Counted from the first letter of the stretch, positions 23,343 through 31,164 are shown. The stretch is 33,077 bases of DNA from Microbacterium lacus (GCF_002812805.1 NZ_NMUM01000013.1:1-33077), one strand, 5' to 3'. The notes: generated by a model not told the origin, from the letters alone. A program made the numbers and translations.

Positions 23343-24719
23343 ATGACGCGAATCACGACCAAGAAGCTGGCGATCGGCATGTTCCAGAACGGTCGTGCGC
23401 GACAGACCTGGGCGATGCCGGGCCGCGAGGATGAGCCGAACTACACCGACCTCGAGTACTGGACCGAGCTTGCGCGCAAGTGCGAGGCGGCGGGTGCGGA
23501 CTTCCTGTTCCTCGCCGACTCGTACGGCTACCCGACGCTGAACGACACCGTCATCCCGACGGCGATCGAGCGGAACGTGCAGTTCTCGACCGTCGACTCG
23601 CAGATGCTGATGTCGGCGTTGGCGGCAGCGACGAAAACCCTGGGGCTCGTCACGACGGTCTCCACGATGGTCGAGAAGCCGCCCATGGTGGCGCGCCAGT
23701 ATCGCAGCCTCGATCACTTCTCGAAGGGCCGCATCGGGTGGAACATCGTGACGGGCTCGGCGCAGGCGGGATCCGCCCTGCTGTTCGGCGAGCCGTTGAT
23801 GCCGCACGATGACCGGTATGCGCTGGCCGACGATCACGTGCGGCTCTCGCTGAAGCTGTGGGAAGGATGCTGGGACGACGACGCCCTCATCCGTGACAGC
23901 GCGACGGGGATCTGGGCAGATCCCGCCAAGGTGCACGAGATCATCCACGACGGCCCCTTCTTTTCCTCGAAGGGCGTGCTCGTCACGCCGCCGAGCCCGC
24001 AGGTCACCCCGACACTGTTCCAGGCCGGCGCCTCCAGCGCGGGGCGAGAACTCGCGGCGACGTACGCCGAGGCGGTATTCCTCGCCGCCGAGTCGAAAGC
24101 CCTCGCCGAACAGATCGCCGACATTCGCGGTCGCGCCGAGGCGAAGGGCCGCGGCCGCGACGCGATCAAGTGCCTGATCGCCGGGACGTTCCGCATCGCC
24201 GAGTCGGAAGATCAGGCACGCGCCGCGCACGAGGCCCAGATTGCGGGTATTTCTCTCGAGTATGCCGCCGCCACGTACGCCTACTTCACGGGCGTCGACC
24301 TGCTGTCGTTCGATCTCGACCGCCCGATGCCCCCAAGCACGGGGAAGACCGACAACGGACGCACGAACGTCGAGCGATTCCTCGGCCCGGATGCCCCGAC
24401 CGTGCGGGAGATCCTCGAGGAGTTCCGCGCGAACGGCGTCATGGGCAAGCCCTTCCTCGGGACGGTCAAGCAGGCAGTCGACCAGGCCCTGGCGCTCATC
24501 GAAGAGACCGATGCCGACGGTTTTCTCGTCCAGCCCGACCCCGACGGCAGCCACGACATGTTCTTCGAGAAGGTCATGCCCGAGCTGCGCCGTCGCGGTG
24601 TCATCAAGGACGAGTTGCCGGGCGCCACCCTCCGCGAGCATCTGTTCGGGGAGGGTTGCGTCCGGTTGCCCGATTCGCACCCGGGTGCCGCCTTCCGGCG
24701 GACGGGAGTGCTGGTCTAG
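23343..24719 (+). CDS. NtaA/SnaA/DszA-type flavin-dependent monooxygenase 3
   Basis: The 458-residue protein has the same architecture as monooxygenase 2: GADFLFLADSYGYPTL near residue 53, KGRIGWNIVTGSAQAG near 130, TPTLFQAGASSAGRELAATYAEAVFLAAE in the middle and PTVREILEEF near the end. The conserved GxGQN/SQN segment after the hallmark reads SAQAG, which may change the active site. AAGGAG seven bases before ATG 23343 sets the start; the gene follows monooxygenase 2 by ten bases and is surely co-transcribed. The pair may form a heteromer or act on successive nitrogen-ring bonds. Its stop codon shares CTAG with the stop of the opposite-strand small gene. Confidence 0.92.
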   Translation: MTRITTKKLAIGMFQNGRARQTWAMPGREDEPNYTDLEYWTELARKCEAAGADFLFLADSYGYPTLNDTVIPTAIERNVQFSTVDSQMLMSALAAATKTLGLVTTVSTMVEKPPMVARQYRSLDHFSKGRIGWNIVTGSAQAGSALLFGEPLMPHDDRYALADDHVRLSLKLWEGCWDDDALIRDSATGIWADPAKVHEIIHDGPFFSSKGVLVTPPSPQVTPTLFQAGASSAGRELAATYAEAVFLAAESKALAEQIADIRGRAEAKGRGRDAIKCLIAGTFRIAESEDQARAAHEAQIAGISLEYAAATYAYFTGVDLLSFDLDRPMPPSTGKTDNGRTNVERFLGPDAPTVREILEEFRANGVMGKPFLGTVKQAVDQALALIEETDADGFLVQPDPDGSHDMFFEKVMPELRRRGVIKDELPGATLREHLFGEGCVRLPDSHPGAAFRRTGVLV

Positions 24720-24898
24720 GCGTCGTCAGTCTTTTCGTCCTCTTCGGGCTCGAAAGTCGATCGGGTGCCCGTGTGGCCCGCCCCGACGCCGCGGGGGGCA
24801 TCGGGGATCGTGCCGTCCTTGCCGAGTCCGCCCGGCTTCTGCGTTGCCTCGTCGTTCTCGGCATCGGACGCATTCTCGAGATCGCGGTCTTCCGTCAT
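24716..24898 (-). CDS. Small acidic hypothetical protein A (60 residues)
   Basis: The start at 24898 is chosen for AAGGGAAA eight bases upstream; longer in-frame starts lack one. The product begins MTEDRDLENAS, is rich in Glu, Asp, Gly and Thr, has no hydrophobic core and should be disordered. It ends on the same CTAG that ends the flavin monooxygenase on the other strand. I do not recognise a family. It resembles in style, though not clearly in sequence, the two other small acidic proteins at 26572 and 28511; all three flank housekeeping genes. Confidence 0.65.
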   Translation of the reverse strand: MTEDRDLENASDAENDEATQKPGGLGKDGTIPDAPRGVGAGHTGTRSTFEPEEDEKTDDA

Positions 24899-24955
24899 GG
24901 TCTTTCCCTTCGTCGCGGTGAAGCCTAGGCATCCATGAGGCATCCCGCTCCTGGG

Positions 24956-24985
24956 TTGACAGGGCCGTCACGGGAGCTCGATAAG
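24956..24985 (+). promoter_or_regulatory. Candidate promoter of the glyceraldehyde-3-phosphate dehydrogenase gene
   Basis: A consensus TTGACA (24956-24961) is followed by CGATAA or GATAAG at 17-18 base spacing (24979-24985). It would give a leader of about 105 bases before the GTG start. TAGAGT just downstream (near 25005) is an alternative -10. Confidence 0.45.
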
Positions 24986-25098
24986 TGGCCCGGAAGGAGC
25001 GGATAGAGTCGAGGGATCTGTGCTCGCCCGGGATTCGCTCGACTATTCGTATCGAGGATGCCGCGCTGAGAAGCACCTGCAACGTTGGAGGTACCGCC

Positions 25099-26565
25099 GT
25101 GTCCACGATCGATTACGACTCCCATCGCGACGACTGGGTGGCTCGCGAGGAGCTCGCCGAGCGCCTGATCCCGCAGATCGGCCGTCTGTACCGTGACCAC
25201 GGAATCGTCACCTCAGTGCACGGTCACCGCATCATCAACCTTTCGGCGATCGGCGTGATCGAGGCGCACGAACGGGCCCGCCAGCTCGGTCACGAAGAAC
25301 TCACCCTCGAGCAGACGGATGCCGTGCTGAGGGCGCTTCTCGCGATAGGTCCGGGTCCGGCTTCGGTCGATGTCGCGCGGCTCGCCCTCTCGCTGCGTGA
25401 CGCCGGGCCTGAGGTCGATGTCGAGGCGCACGTTCGTGCCGCGTTCGAGGGTATGGACGTCGAGACAGCCGAACGGAGCACGGATGTCGTGCTCTACGGC
25501 TTCGGGCGCATCGGACGACTGCTCGCTCGCATCCTGATCAGTCACGCAGGCAACGGTCACGGCTTGCGCCTGCGCGCGATCGTCGTTCGGCGGGGTTCCG
25601 AGAACGACCTCATCAAGCGCGCGAGCCTCTTGAGCCGCGATTCGGTGCACGGGTCGTTCCCCGGCACGGTCGAGGTCGATGCGGACAACGATGTGATCGT
25701 CGCGAACGGCACCCGCATCCAGGTGATCTACTCCAGTGATCCGGCTGCGACGGACTACACGGCCTATGGCATCCGCGACGCGGTCATCGTCGACAACACG
25801 GGTCGGTGGCGCGACGAGGAGGGCCTGTCGCAGCATCTGCGGAGCCCCGGCGTCGCTCGCGTCCTGCTGACGGCGCCGGGCAAGACGCCGCTGAAGAACA
25901 TCGTCCACGGCATCAACGATTCGGACATCACGCCCGAGGACCGCATCCTCTCCGCCGCATCCTGCACGACCAATGCGATCACCCCCGTGCTGAAAGCCAT
26001 CGACGAGGCCTACGGTGTCGTCCGGGGGCATGTCGAGACGGTGCACTCGTTCACGAATGACCAGAACCTCACGGACAACTTCCACAAGGGCGATCGCCGC
26101 GGGCGCTCGGCCGTGCTCAACATGGTCATTACCGAGACCGGCGCGGCCAAGGCCGTGGCAAAGGCGCTGCCAGAACTGGCCGGCAAGCTCACGGGCAGCA
26201 GCATCCGCGTGCCCACGCCGGACGTGTCGCTCGCCATCCTGAATCTCACCCTCGAGCGCCCCGCGACCAAGGAAGAGGTTAACGACTACCTGCGCCGGGT
26301 CTCGCTGCACTCGAAGCTGCGGCAGCAAATCGACTACGTCGAGTCTCCCGAGGTCGTCTCAACGGACTTCGTGGGATCGCACCGCGCCGGCATCGTCGAC
26401 GGGCTCGCAACGATCGCGGACGGCACGAACATGGTGCTCTACGTTTGGTACGACAACGAGTACGGATACTCCTGCCAGGTCGTTCGCGTACTGGAGAAGA
26501 TCGCGGGAACGCACCCGGTGGTGGTACCGACGCGCGTGGACGTGCGGCTGGCTACGACCGGCTAG
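25099..26565 (+). CDS. gap: Long-form glyceraldehyde-3-phosphate dehydrogenase (GapB-like)
   Basis: The 488-residue enzyme oxidises or reforms glyceraldehyde 3-phosphate with NAD(P). The dehydrogenase core starts near residue 130 with YGFGRIGRLLARIL; the catalytic Cys289 lies in SAASCTTNAITPV, and WYDNEYGYSCQVVRVLEKI closes the domain. About 130 extra N-terminal residues (REELAERLIPQIGRLYRDHGIVTSVHG and onward) identify the long GapB-type found in actinobacteria such as Corynebacterium, often linked to gluconeogenesis. GTG 25099 is chosen because GGAGG lies seven bases upstream; an open extension to 24985 has no such signal. It stands alone and is probably a core gene bordering the catabolic island. 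Confidence 0.95.
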   Translation: MSTIDYDSHRDDWVAREELAERLIPQIGRLYRDHGIVTSVHGHRIINLSAIGVIEAHERARQLGHEELTLEQTDAVLRALLAIGPGPASVDVARLALSLRDAGPEVDVEAHVRAAFEGMDVETAERSTDVVLYGFGRIGRLLARILISHAGNGHGLRLRAIVVRRGSENDLIKRASLLSRDSVHGSFPGTVEVDADNDVIVANGTRIQVIYSSDPAATDYTAYGIRDAVIVDNTGRWRDEEGLSQHLRSPGVARVLLTAPGKTPLKNIVHGINDSDITPEDRILSAASCTTNAITPVLKAIDEAYGVVRGHVETVHSFTNDQNLTDNFHKGDRRGRSAVLNMVITETGAAKAVAKALPELAGKLTGSSIRVPTPDVSLAILNLTLERPATKEEVNDYLRRVSLHSKLRQQIDYVESPEVVSTDFVGSHRAGIVDGLATIADGTNMVLYVWYDNEYGYSCQVVRVLEKIAGTHPVVVPTRVDVRLATTG

Positions 26566-26571
26566 AGCCTG

Positions 26572-26754
26572 TCAGCCGCGAGCGGCGTCGGCATCCGTTC
26601 CGGGCTCGTCTCCGTCGGTCTCGGCGGGTGCGGTGGGTGCATCCGGATCGACCTGCACAGGAGGCTCATCCTGAAGGTAGGCCCGGTCCGTGTCCGGATT
26701 GCCGCTGCCGTCCTGGCCGAGGCTCGTGGGGGTGTTCCCGGCATCGTTCGACAT
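26572..26754 (-). CDS. Small acidic hypothetical protein B (60 residues)
   Basis: The start at 26754 has GAGGAG seven bases upstream. The product starts MSNDAGNTPTSLGQDGSG and continues with many Asp, Pro, Thr and Ala (DPDAPTAPAETDGDEPGTDAD), so it should be disordered and acidic. It has the same length as the acidic protein at 24716-24898 and shares a LG(K/Q)DG segment with it, so the two may be distantly related. It converges on the dehydrogenase gene. No family is recognised. Confidence 0.65.
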   Translation of the reverse strand: MSNDAGNTPTSLGQDGSGNPDTDRAYLQDEPPVQVDPDAPTAPAETDGDEPGTDADAARG

Positions 26755-26844
26755 GAGTTCTCCTCGTCGGAAGTGGCGGTTGTGGATCACGGCTGATCAC
26801 CGTATGCATCCAGCGAACCCGGTCTCGGTGCGGAACGCATCGGG

Positions 26845-26878
26845 GTTGACAGAGTGTTGTGGAGGATGAGTTGTCAAC
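26845..26878. repeat. GTTGACA / TGTCAAC inverted repeat upstream of the phosphatase gene
   Basis: GTTGACA (26845-26851) and TGTCAAC (26872-26878) form a perfect 7-bp inverted repeat with a 20-base spacer. Each arm contains TTGACA, a -35 consensus, one on each strand facing inward. It may be an operator, or two -35 elements. Confidence 0.4.
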
Positions 26879-26905
26879 GGTCTGCGGGTTTCGTCATCAC
26901 CCGCC

Positions 26906-26911
26906 TACGCT
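26906..26911 (+). promoter_or_regulatory. -10 element of the histidine phosphatase gene (leaderless start)
   Basis: TACGCT lies six bases before ATG 26918, with no ribosome-binding sequence between. This is the usual layout of a leaderless actinobacterial transcript. Confidence 0.5.
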
Positions 26912-26917
26912 CGCCGC

Positions 26918-27646
26918 ATGGCGGTGACGGAATTGTGGTTGGTCAGGCACGGCGAAAGCGTCGGGAACGTGGCAGCGACCCGGGCGCACCTCGAAGGACT
27001 CGATGTCATCCCGCTCGATCTGCGCGATGCGGACGTGCCGCTCTCGGCAGCGGGCGAACAGCAGGCGCGCGCCCTCGGGGAGTGGCTGGCGGGTCACCGA
27101 GCCGAGATCGACGCGTACTGGGTGTCGCCGTACCTGCGCGCGCGCCAGACGCTCGACGTGGGGCTCGGCGACGAACGACCCGGCGCCGAGACGATCGTCG
27201 TCGATGAGCGGTTGCGCGATCGGGAGCTCGGCATCCTCGACCTTCTGACAATGCAGGGAGTTGAGCGGTTCCATCCCGAAGAAATGGAACGGCGTCGGCA
27301 CCTCGGCAAGTTCTACCATCGGCCCCCGGGCGGAGAATCGTGGGCGGACGTCGCCCTCAGGCTGCGTTCGTTCCTACGCGACGCGCTGTCCGGTTCCGCG
27401 GGGAGGGCCATGATCGTTGCGCATGACGCCGTGGTGATGCTGCTGCTCTACGTCCTGCTCCCTCTCGACGAGGCGGAACTGCTGGATTTCGCGGCCGCCA
27501 ACACGGTCGACAACGCCTCGGTCACGCACGTCCGTCTCACCGAAACGGGGTGGGAACTCGTGCAGTTCTCGAGCGTCGGACACCTCGAGCGCGAGGGCGC
27601 TCCCGTCACCGAGCACGCGGGGAGCCCCGATGTCCAGCCCGAGTGA
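26918..27646 (+). CDS. Histidine phosphatase (phosphoglycerate-mutase-like) family protein
   Basis: The 242-residue protein has the phosphohistidine motif LVRHGES (His11) at its start, a supporting Arg in SPYLRARQT, the acid DRELGILD and a second His in MIVAHDAVV, which is the complete set for a cofactor-independent phosphatase of the branch-1 histidine phosphatase family. It could be a phosphomonoesterase acting on sugar or nucleotide phosphates; the substrate is not evident. The start ATG 26918 sits six bases after a -10 element and begins a leaderless mRNA. Its end overlaps the NnrD gene by 17 bases, so the two form an operon. Confidence 0.9.
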   Translation: MAVTELWLVRHGESVGNVAATRAHLEGLDVIPLDLRDADVPLSAAGEQQARALGEWLAGHRAEIDAYWVSPYLRARQTLDVGLGDERPGAETIVVDERLRDRELGILDLLTMQGVERFHPEEMERRRHLGKFYHRPPGGESWADVALRLRSFLRDALSGSAGRAMIVAHDAVVMLLLYVLLPLDEAELLDFAAANTVDNASVTHVRLTETGWELVQFSSVGHLEREGAPVTEHAGSPDVQPE

Positions 27647-28487
27647 GACCGTCACCCCAGAAGTGCTCCGGGAATGGGGGATGCCCGATCCCGGCAACTC
27701 CAAGAAGACGCGCGGACGCGTGATGGTCGTCGGCGGGTCGCGGCGCTCGCCCGGGGCGATCCTCCTGGCGGGCGAAGCCGCACTGCGGGTCGGTGCCGGC
27801 CGCCTCGGGCTGGTCGTGCCCCTCTCGATCGAGGCGCAGATCGGTGTCGTGATCCGCGAGGCCGCGGTCTTCTCGCTTCCCGAGCAGGCGACCGACCCCA
27901 TCGACGGACATCTGCGTGACGAACTCGCCGCCGCCGGTGCCGTGCTGGTCGGGCCCGGTTTCGACGAGCCGGACGAGACGCGTGCCACCCTCGAGGCGAT
28001 CGCCGACATCGGCGTCGCCTGCCTGGTGCTCGACGCGTTCGGGCTCGGCGTCCTGCCCGACATCGATCGAACCCTCCTCCCGGACACGCTCATCCTGAAC
28101 CCCAACGAGGAAGAAGCCGCCCTGCTGCTGGGCCGGGAGCTACGCGATGATCGAGCCGGCGATCTCCTCGAGATCGCCGAGCGATACGACGCCGTCGTCA
28201 ACTGTTACGGCCACGTCGTCAGCCCCTCCGGTGAATCATGGCGTGTCTCGGCGGGCGGTTCAGGACTGGGGACATCGGGCAGCGGAGACGTGCTGGCCGG
28301 CGCGATCGCGGGCCTGGCGGCGCGCGGATTATCCGCGGAACGCGCCGCGGTCTGGGCGAGCTGGACTCACGCGAGTGCCGGTGACCGGCTCACGGAGCAT
28401 CCGGGTCTCGGCTTTCTCGCCGGGGACCTCGCCAGAGAGCTGACGCCCGTGATGAACGGGGTACTGGGCGAGTTCACCTCGGTGTAA
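27630..28487 (+). CDS. nnrD: ADP-dependent NAD(P)H-hydrate dehydratase
   Basis: The 285-residue ribokinase-like enzyme repairs hydrated NADH and NADPH in the cytoplasm. Diagnostic parts are TRGRVMVVGGSRRSPGAILLAGEAALRVGAGRLG near residue 27, LVGPGFDEPDE near 106, LNPNEEEAALLLG (the LTPHxGE region, here LNPNEEE) near 156, and the ATP/ADP-site GSGDVLAG (217-224). It lacks the fused NnrE epimerase domain, so the epimerase must be elsewhere. ATG 27630 lies within the end of the phosphatase gene. Moderate divergence at LTPHxGE leaves some chance of another carbohydrate-kinase-like function. Confidence 0.9.
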   Translation: MSSPSETVTPEVLREWGMPDPGNSKKTRGRVMVVGGSRRSPGAILLAGEAALRVGAGRLGLVVPLSIEAQIGVVIREAAVFSLPEQATDPIDGHLRDELAAAGAVLVGPGFDEPDETRATLEAIADIGVACLVLDAFGLGVLPDIDRTLLPDTLILNPNEEEAALLLGRELRDDRAGDLLEIAERYDAVVNCYGHVVSPSGESWRVSAGGSGLGTSGSGDVLAGAIAGLAARGLSAERAAVWASWTHASAGDRLTEHPGLGFLAGDLARELTPVMNGVLGEFTSV

Positions 28488-28510
28488 CCTCCGGGCGGGA
28501 GGATGCGCCC

Positions 28511-28732
28511 ATGTCGATGTCCGAGCCCTTCATGCCCGCCGACGAGCCTCGTCCCGAGGGCCCACCGACCGATCGCGATATCGACACCGATGTGGACATC
28601 ATCTGGGGCGCGAGCGAGGACGGGCCGGAGGGCGTTGCCCCCGAGTATCCGGCGAATCCCGCATTCCGGACGCCCACCCCGGGTGCAGAGCTCTCTGAGG
28701 ATCAGCTCGAGAAAGACCTCAACGAGGAGTAG
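28511..28732 (+). CDS. Small acidic hypothetical protein C (73 residues)
   Basis: GGGAGG lies nine bases before ATG 28511; a second ATG is two codons further. The product is acidic and proline-rich, with DRDIDTDVDIIWGASEDGPEG in the middle and ending EDQLEKDLNEE, and is probably disordered. It follows nnrD by 23 bases, likely in the same transcript. CCTCC (28488-28492) can pair with the GGAGG of the ribosome-binding site (28498-28502). No family is recognised; an overlapping frame at 28503 is a shadow. Confidence 0.65.
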   Translation: MSMSEPFMPADEPRPEGPPTDRDIDTDVDIIWGASEDGPEGVAPEYPANPAFRTPTPGAELSEDQLEKDLNEE

Positions 28733-28741
28733 ACGGTTCCG

Positions 28742-29668
28742 TCAGCGTCCCGGGTAACCGTGGATGGCGAAGAACTCGCCGTGCGTGCCCGAGATGGCAT
28801 GTCGCACGGTGTCGAAGACCCAGTCGAGCGCGGCCGAGTGCTGGGCGGTTGTCCGTGCGAAGAGCGACACGTCGACGCTCGCCATGTCGAACGGGAGCTG
28901 CCGAACGACGAGCGGCCAGGATGTGGCCCATCCCGCGCCGATCGTGTCGGGAACGGTCGCGATCATGTCGGGGCGTGCCGCGAGCAGCGGGGGGACGGAT
29001 GCGAAGTGGTTGACGCTGACCGGTTCGTCCAGCCGTGCGGCGAGACGGCTGAGTGCGGTGCGCAGGTTCGGGCGCCCCGAGTCGCTCGCCACCACCACGT
29101 GGCTCGCGGCGAGGTAGTCCTCGAGGGTGACGTCGCCGTCGGCGAGCGGATGATGCTGCGACATCAGAATTGCGTAGCCCTGAGACTTCAGAACCACGTG
29201 CGGGAAGTCGCCCATCACGGGCGACGAGGTCACAGCCAGATCGACGCTGCCGCGTGCCAACCAACCGGGCAAGCGGTCGACGTCCAGCGGCACCACCTCG
29301 AGGCGCGCGTGTGGTGCGGCGGTGCGGACCGCGTCGAGAATGACCGGAAAATAGCCGATCTCGCCTAGCTCCGAAAGCGCGATCCGAAAAATACGATCGA
29401 ACGTCGTCTGCTCGAACCCGTGCACCGCGTCGAGCGTCCGGTCGATCCGTCCCAGGGCCTCCCGAAAGTCCGGGTAGAGCGAGCGGGCGAGTTCACTCGG
29501 GTCCATCGTCCGACCGACCCGTTGGAAGAGCGGGTCATCCAGTTCACGCCGCAGCCGTCCGAGGGCCTGACTGACGGCGGGTTGAGTGACGTACAGCCGC
29601 TCGGCCGCGGCGGTCAAACTCCGCGTCTCATAGATGGCGACGAAACTGCGCAACAGATTCAGGTCCAC
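28742..29668 (-). CDS. LysR-family regulator, divergent from the O-demethylase candidate
   Basis: The 308-residue protein has the classic LysR N-terminus (MDLNLLRSFVAIYETRSLTAAAERLYVTQPAVSQALGRLRREL, residues 1-43) and a C-terminal effector domain of ordinary length. The GTG at 29668 is preceded by GAAGGAG at seven bases. It diverges from the folate-dependent aminomethyltransferase-like gene and shares with it a region carrying a perfect 15-bp LysR palindrome (29720-29734). It is probably an activator responding to a methoxylated aromatic acid or its product, but the effector is not shown by sequence. Confidence 0.93.
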   Translation of the reverse strand: MDLNLLRSFVAIYETRSLTAAAERLYVTQPAVSQALGRLRRELDDPLFQRVGRTMDPSELARSLYPDFREALGRIDRTLDAVHGFEQTTFDRIFRIALSELGEIGYFPVILDAVRTAAPHARLEVVPLDVDRLPGWLARGSVDLAVTSSPVMGDFPHVVLKSQGYAILMSQHHPLADGDVTLEDYLAASHVVVASDSGRPNLRTALSRLAARLDEPVSVNHFASVPPLLAARPDMIATVPDTIGAGWATSWPLVVRQLPFDMASVDVSLFARTTAQHSAALDWVFDTVRHAISGTHGEFFAIHGYPGR

Positions 29669-29719
29669 GGTGCTCCTTCTGGAGGACGGATGCGTCGACT
29701 AAGACATCCTTCCCTCAGG

Positions 29720-29734
29720 ATAAGCATTGCTTAT
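29720..29734. promoter_or_regulatory. LysR-type binding site, second divergent region
   Basis: ATAAGCA-T-TGCTTAT is a perfect 15-bp palindrome with the T-n11-A core (29721-29733). It is centred 59 bases before the regulator start and ends 22 bases before the target gene's -10 (TAAGCT at 29757), next to the -35 region. Confidence 0.75.
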
Positions 29735-29756
29735 GCTTCGCCCCGTTCTCAATACG

Positions 29757-29762
29757 TAAGCT
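29757..29762 (+). promoter_or_regulatory. Candidate -10 of the O-demethylase gene
   Basis: TAAGCT fits the TAnnnT pattern and sits 22 bases after the LysR palindrome. Transcription from about 29769 would exclude the in-frame ATG at 29767 and supports the GTG at 29812 as the true start. Confidence 0.4.
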
Positions 29763-29811
29763 GGCGATGAGCCACCGCCGGCGGATGACCGCCGCGAACG
29801 AAGGAGTTCCC

Positions 29812-31164
29812 GTGTCCGAATCTCTCGCCGCCGCAATCGCCCGTGTCGGAAGCCCGGTCGATGTCCTCCGCAACGCACCGGCTCGCCCCACCGTCTTCCC
29901 GGTGACGCCCGAGTTCAGCAACTGGCGATCCGAGCAGCTGTCGTGGCGCACGTCGGTCGCTCTCCTCGATCAGTCTCACCACATGACCGACCTCTTCCTG
30001 AGCGGTCCCGACGCGCTCAAGCTGCTCAGCGACGTGGGTGTGAACAGCTTCGCCAACTTCCGGATCGACAACGCCAAGCAGTTCATCGCGGTCAACAGCG
30101 ACGGGTACCTGATCGGCGACGCGATCCTCTTCTATCTCGCCGAGGAGTCCTTCGACCTCGTCGGGCACCCGATGGTCATCGACTGGGTGCAGTACCACCT
30201 CGAGACGGGCGACTACGACGCCACGTTCGAGCGCGACGGCAACTCGATCGTGCGCGCCGGTGACCCGAAGCTGTACCGCTTCGAGCTGCAGGGTCCGAAT
30301 GCGCTGGCGCTCATGGAGAAGGTCACCGGGGCCCCCGTGCCGCCGACGAAGTTCTTCCACATGGCGACCTTCACGATCGACGGCCTGACAGTGCGCTCGC
30401 TGCGGCATGGCATGGCAGGCCAGCCGGGCTTCGAGCTGTTCGGCCCCTGGGCCGAGGGTGAGCGCGTGCGCTCGGCTCTGCTCGAGGCCGGCGAAGAGTT
30501 CGATCTCGTGCTGGTCGGGTCGAAGGCGTATTCCTCGGCGAACCTCGAGTCGGCCTGGGTGCCATCCCCGCTTCCCGCGATCTTCACGGGTGAGGGCACT
30601 GCGGCGTATCGCGAGTGGTTGCCCGTTGCTCGGGCGGGGTCGCTCGCGGGCAGCCTCGCATCCGACGACATCACCGACTACTACGTCACGCCCTACGACA
30701 TCGGCTACGGCCGGAGCGTCGCATTCGATCACGACTTCATCGGCCGTGCGGCGCTCGAGCGGCACGCTGCGGAAGCGCCCCGAACCAAGGTCACCCTCGT
30801 CTGGAACGAAGAGGATGTCGCGTCCGCCGTGCAGTCGCTGCTCGAGCCCGGCGTTCCCGCGAAGTACATCGACTTCCCCAAGGCGCGTTACGGGCTGTAC
30901 CAGGTCGACCGGGTGCTGATCGACGGTGAGGATGTCGGAATCTCGCACGACGTCGGCTACATCACGAACGAGCACGCGTTCGTCTCGCTCGCCAGCATCG
31001 CTACGGAGCACTCGGCACCGGGCACAGAGGTGCACGTCCTGTGGGGCGAAGAGCCGAACTCGCAGAAGCCCGCCGTTGAACCCCACCGCCAGATCGCGGT
31101 CCGTGCGACGGTCGAGCCCGCGCCGTATTCGGCATTCGCTCGCGACAACTACCGGGCGAGCTGA
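29812..31164 (+). CDS. GcvT-fold, LigM/DesA-like tetrahydrofolate-dependent O-demethylase candidate
   Basis: The 450-residue cytoplasmic protein has the aminomethyltransferase (GcvT) fold, with LLDQSHHMTDLFLSGPDALKLLSDVGVNS in the N-terminal part, DPKLYRFELQGPNALALMEKVTG near residue 151, and DYYVTPYDIGYGRSVAFDHDFIGRAAL near 286. It is nearer to vanillate and syringate O-demethylases (LigM, DesA) and DmdA than to glycine-cleavage T-protein: no GcvH or GcvP neighbour exists. It would transfer an aromatic methyl group to tetrahydrofolate, giving a free phenol. GTG 29812 follows GAAGGAG at six bases. It is controlled by the divergent LysR. A function as sarcosine/dimethylglycine demethylase is the main alternative. 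Confidence 0.82.
   Translation: MSESLAAAIARVGSPVDVLRNAPARPTVFPVTPEFSNWRSEQLSWRTSVALLDQSHHMTDLFLSGPDALKLLSDVGVNSFANFRIDNAKQFIAVNSDGYLIGDAILFYLAEESFDLVGHPMVIDWVQYHLETGDYDATFERDGNSIVRAGDPKLYRFELQGPNALALMEKVTGAPVPPTKFFHMATFTIDGLTVRSLRHGMAGQPGFELFGPWAEGERVRSALLEAGEEFDLVLVGSKAYSSANLESAWVPSPLPAIFTGEGTAAYREWLPVARAGSLAGSLASDDITDYYVTPYDIGYGRSVAFDHDFIGRAALERHAAEAPRTKVTLVWNEEDVASAVQSLLEPGVPAKYIDFPKARYGLYQVDRVLIDGEDVGISHDVGYITNEHAFVSLASIATEHSAPGTEVHVLWGEEPNSQKPAVEPHRQIAVRATVEPAPYSAFARDNYRAS

Noticed and set aside
26780..26789. DnaA-box-like TTGTGGATCA
   Set aside because: A single imperfect copy without a cluster, AT-rich region or replication gene nearby.
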